From: Anaeromyxobacteraceae bacterium
GTDB taxonomy: Bacteria; Myxococcota; Myxococcia; Myxococcales; Anaeromyxobacteraceae
Direction: 5' to 3'
DNA length: 7,257 bases
NCBI GenBank assembly: GCA_027349605.1
Contig: DAIEMM010000098.1
Span: forward strand, 1-7,257
Made by a program: the position numbers and the translations under genes. Positions 5,780-7,257 of the stretch are shown piece after piece (positions within the stretch are counted from its first letter, which is position 1; each line of letters opens with the position of its first letter). The notes under the pieces are model-generated. The model was not told the DNA's origin. It saw nothing but the letters and a program-made list of their open reading frames with translations, and made no database searches.

Positions 5780-7139
5780 ACCGGGCTGGCCACGCCCCGA
5801 TCCGGAGCAGGGAGCCCACCGCGGCGGCGATGGACGGGTCGGGCCGATCCACCATCCGCCGGACCACGTCCGAGGCCTCCGGTCCGCCCGGGAGCGCGGA
5901 GAGGACCGAGAACCACGACTCCTCGTCGTAGGTCCGGTCCGGCGCATCCCAGAAGACCTGCCCCCAGAACTGGAGCAGGTCCCAGGGCGGGTCGCGGCGC
6001 GAGGCCGCCGCCTCGGCCAGGAAGGACGCCAGCTCCCCGCAGCGGTAGAGCGCCTTCCAGCGCCCGGCGCGCGCGGCTCCGGAGAGCGGCCCGTCTTCGA
6101 GCTGGCGCAGGCACTCGGCCGCGTCGGCGGAGAGGGTCTCCTGGAAGCGCTCCCGCGTGATCACGCCCAGGTCGACGAGCGCGCGGAGCGCGAAGGCGTC
6201 GGCGCCCCCCTCGTCGAGCCAGCGGCCCGCCGGCTCCGCGGGCCGGAAGGCGTGATCGAGCCAGAGGTGGGCTGCCTCGTGCGCGAGGAGGCGGGCCTGC
6301 TTCTCCCAGACGTCCGGGTCCTCCTCCCCCGTGTGGCGCGCGCCGAGCCGGGTGTCGAGCTGGACGACGCCCTCGAGCGTCCAGCCGCCGAAGGACTGGC
6401 GACCCGGAGCGGGATCCACTCCGTAGGAGAGGAAGAGGGTGGGTCGCTCGGAGAGGGCCTGCCCGGTGCCGCTGGCGTAGCGGGCGAAGACCCGGGGTGC
6501 GAGGGCGAGCGTCCGGTCCCGGAGCCAAGCGGGCATTCCCCGGTCCACGACCGCCACGCCGAACGGGGTCTCGACGGGGGGCGTGTCGCCGAAGCAGGCG
6601 TACGTGCCGTCGCCCTCCGCGATCCACGCCGCCTTGCCCCGGTGGGAGACCCCGCCGACCACGACCCCCTCTCCGGGGCGGGGGACGAGGGTGTATCCGA
6701 TCGGCCACGACGGGCCGCCCGCCGGAGCGTCCACGTCGAAGGCTCCCGTGAAGACGAGGACGCTCCCGTCGGTGAACGGGATGAAGACCTGGTAGTCCTT
6801 CTCCGGCTTCCGGGCGTACTCGGCGACGACCACCTCGAACCCGCGGAAGGGCGGGCCCGCCGAGGTGATCCGGTCCACGCCGTCCTCCGTCGAGAGCGAG
6901 AGCCCCGCGGTCCCGATCGTCCAGTGTGCGGCCCGGTCGCCGTGGCCGGGGCGCGAGAAGCGCACCTCCCGGACCGGCCGGGGCAGGCGCCACGCCACCC
7001 GCCAGGTTCCCCCGCCGGCGGCGCGCTCGATGCGGATCAGGACCTCGTTCGAGGCCGGGACGGAAGCTGCGGGTGCCACCGCCGGCGCATGCGCACAGGA
7101 GGCGAGGAAGGCGGCCAGGGCGATGTGGACTCTGCGCAC
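5778..7139 (-). CDS. Lipoprotein M1-like gluzincin metallopeptidase
   Basis: 453-residue protein with a GTG start. The N-terminus MRRVHIALAAFLASC has a textbook lipobox (LASC, C15), followed by an Ala/Pro/Val linker, so it is exported and lipid-anchored. Residues 30-250 are predicted beta-rich with no motif I know. The catalytic part has HEAAHLW (H287, E288, H291) and WLDEGGADAFA with E310, giving HExxH-x18-E, the spacing of family M1 (and M61) gluzincins; A-L-Y-R-C-G-E at 363-369 places Y365 where M1 enzymes have the catalytic tyrosine. The GxMEN aminopeptidase motif expected about 30 residues before HExxH is not present; GGWTLEG (251-257) sits there. That argues against a classical aminopeptidase. 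The protein is much shorter than usual M1 enzymes. It starts 10 bases after the upstream gene's stop, suggesting one operon. Zinc peptidase fold is likely; substrate unknown. Confidence 0.85.
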   Translation of the reverse strand: MRRVHIALAAFLASCAHAPAVAPAASVPASNEVLIRIERAAGGGTWRVAWRLPRPVREVRFSRPGHGDRAAHWTIGTAGLSLSTEDGVDRITSAGPPFRGFEVVVAEYARKPEKDYQVFIPFTDGSVLVFTGAFDVDAPAGGPSWPIGYTLVPRPGEGVVVGGVSHRGKAAWIAEGDGTYACFGDTPPVETPFGVAVVDRGMPAWLRDRTLALAPRVFARYASGTGQALSERPTLFLSYGVDPAPGRQSFGGWTLEGVVQLDTRLGARHTGEEDPDVWEKQARLLAHEAAHLWLDHAFRPAEPAGRWLDEGGADAFALRALVDLGVITRERFQETLSADAAECLRQLEDGPLSGAARAGRWKALYRCGELASFLAEAAASRRDPPWDLLQFWGQVFWDAPDRTYDEESWFSVLSALPGGPEASDVVRRMVDRPDPSIAAAVGSLLRIGAWPAR

Positions 7140-7149
7140 GACCGGGAGC

Positions 7150-7257
7150 CTAACGCACCGGGGTCGCCCCCGCCTCGATCCGCACCCTGCTGGTGAAGAG
7201 GGTTACGTCCCCCTCCTGCTGCGTCACCACCCACGGTGGCCGGGCCGCGGCGACCCC
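7150..7257 (-). CDS. C-terminal end of an unrecognised protein (partial)
   Basis: The minus strand is open from the window edge to a TAG at 7152-7150, giving 35 residues that begin GVAAARPPWVVTQQEGD and end RVRIEAGATPVR. Alternating hydrophobic and charged residues (VVTQQ, DVTLFTS, VRIEAG) suggest beta strands, and third positions are mostly G or C, as in the neighbours. Ten bases separate its stop from the GTG of the M1-like lipoprotein gene on the same strand, the spacing of a shared transcript. The piece is too short to name a family. Confidence 0.5.
   Translation of the reverse strand, partial: GVAAARPPWVVTQQEGDVTLFTSRVRIEAGATPVR

Noticed and set aside
5041..6993. Open extension of the nitrilase-like frame, which would give a protein of over 1000 residues
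   Set aside because: Above the GTG at 5040 the translation is Arg/Pro/Gly-rich and overlaps the Nudix and M1-like genes out of frame; the GTGA junction explains the real start.
5697..7196. 499-codon plus-strand frame opposite the M1-like gene
   Set aside because: Low-complexity Gly/Arg/Glu shadow; the minus strand has a lipobox and HExxH-x18-E.

Overview
The window is one compact, very GC-rich stretch with almost every third codon position G or C. It holds nine protein-coding segments, no recognisable RNA gene, no mobile element and no CRISPR array. The composition, the secreted M16 pair, the lipoproteins and the apparent glgC tail suggest a Gram-negative of the Myxococcota/Anaeromyxobacter type. 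That placement is an inference from style, not from a marker gene.

Left half, plus strand (1-3852): the last codons of a probable glgC are followed 22 bases later by two M16 metallopeptidase-like genes and a PD-(D/E)XK nuclease gene. The last three are joined by one-base stop/start overlaps (TGATG) and so look like one translationally coupled unit. The first M16 protein keeps the zinc motif HxxEH but has lost the substrate-side Arg/Tyr pair. The second keeps Arg/Tyr but has lost the zinc ligands. They should form one heterodimeric envelope protease, with the second subunit probably a lipoprotein. The third gene is a small RecB-family nuclease with the four-cysteine iron-sulfur 'staple' of AddB/Cas4-type enzymes; its role beside the proteases is unclear.

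Right half, minus strand (3883-7257), read from right to left: the C-terminus of an unrecognised protein; a lipoprotein gluzincin (M1-like, HExxH-x18-E) starting with GTG 10 bases later; a 255-base gap with a coding-like tail that has no start and is probably the remains of a gene; a Nudix hydrolase; and a divergent nitrilase-superfamily protein whose GTG start overlaps the Nudix stop (GTGA). The two halves converge on a 30-base gap with a short hairpin.

The most interesting piece is the coupled Nudix/divergent-nitrilase pair. Its nitrilase-like protein keeps a plausible Glu-Lys-Cys triad in an unusual setting, and I cannot assign it a substrate. The M16 pair and the M1-like lipoprotein are understandable from known families. 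No complete defence system can be demonstrated here.
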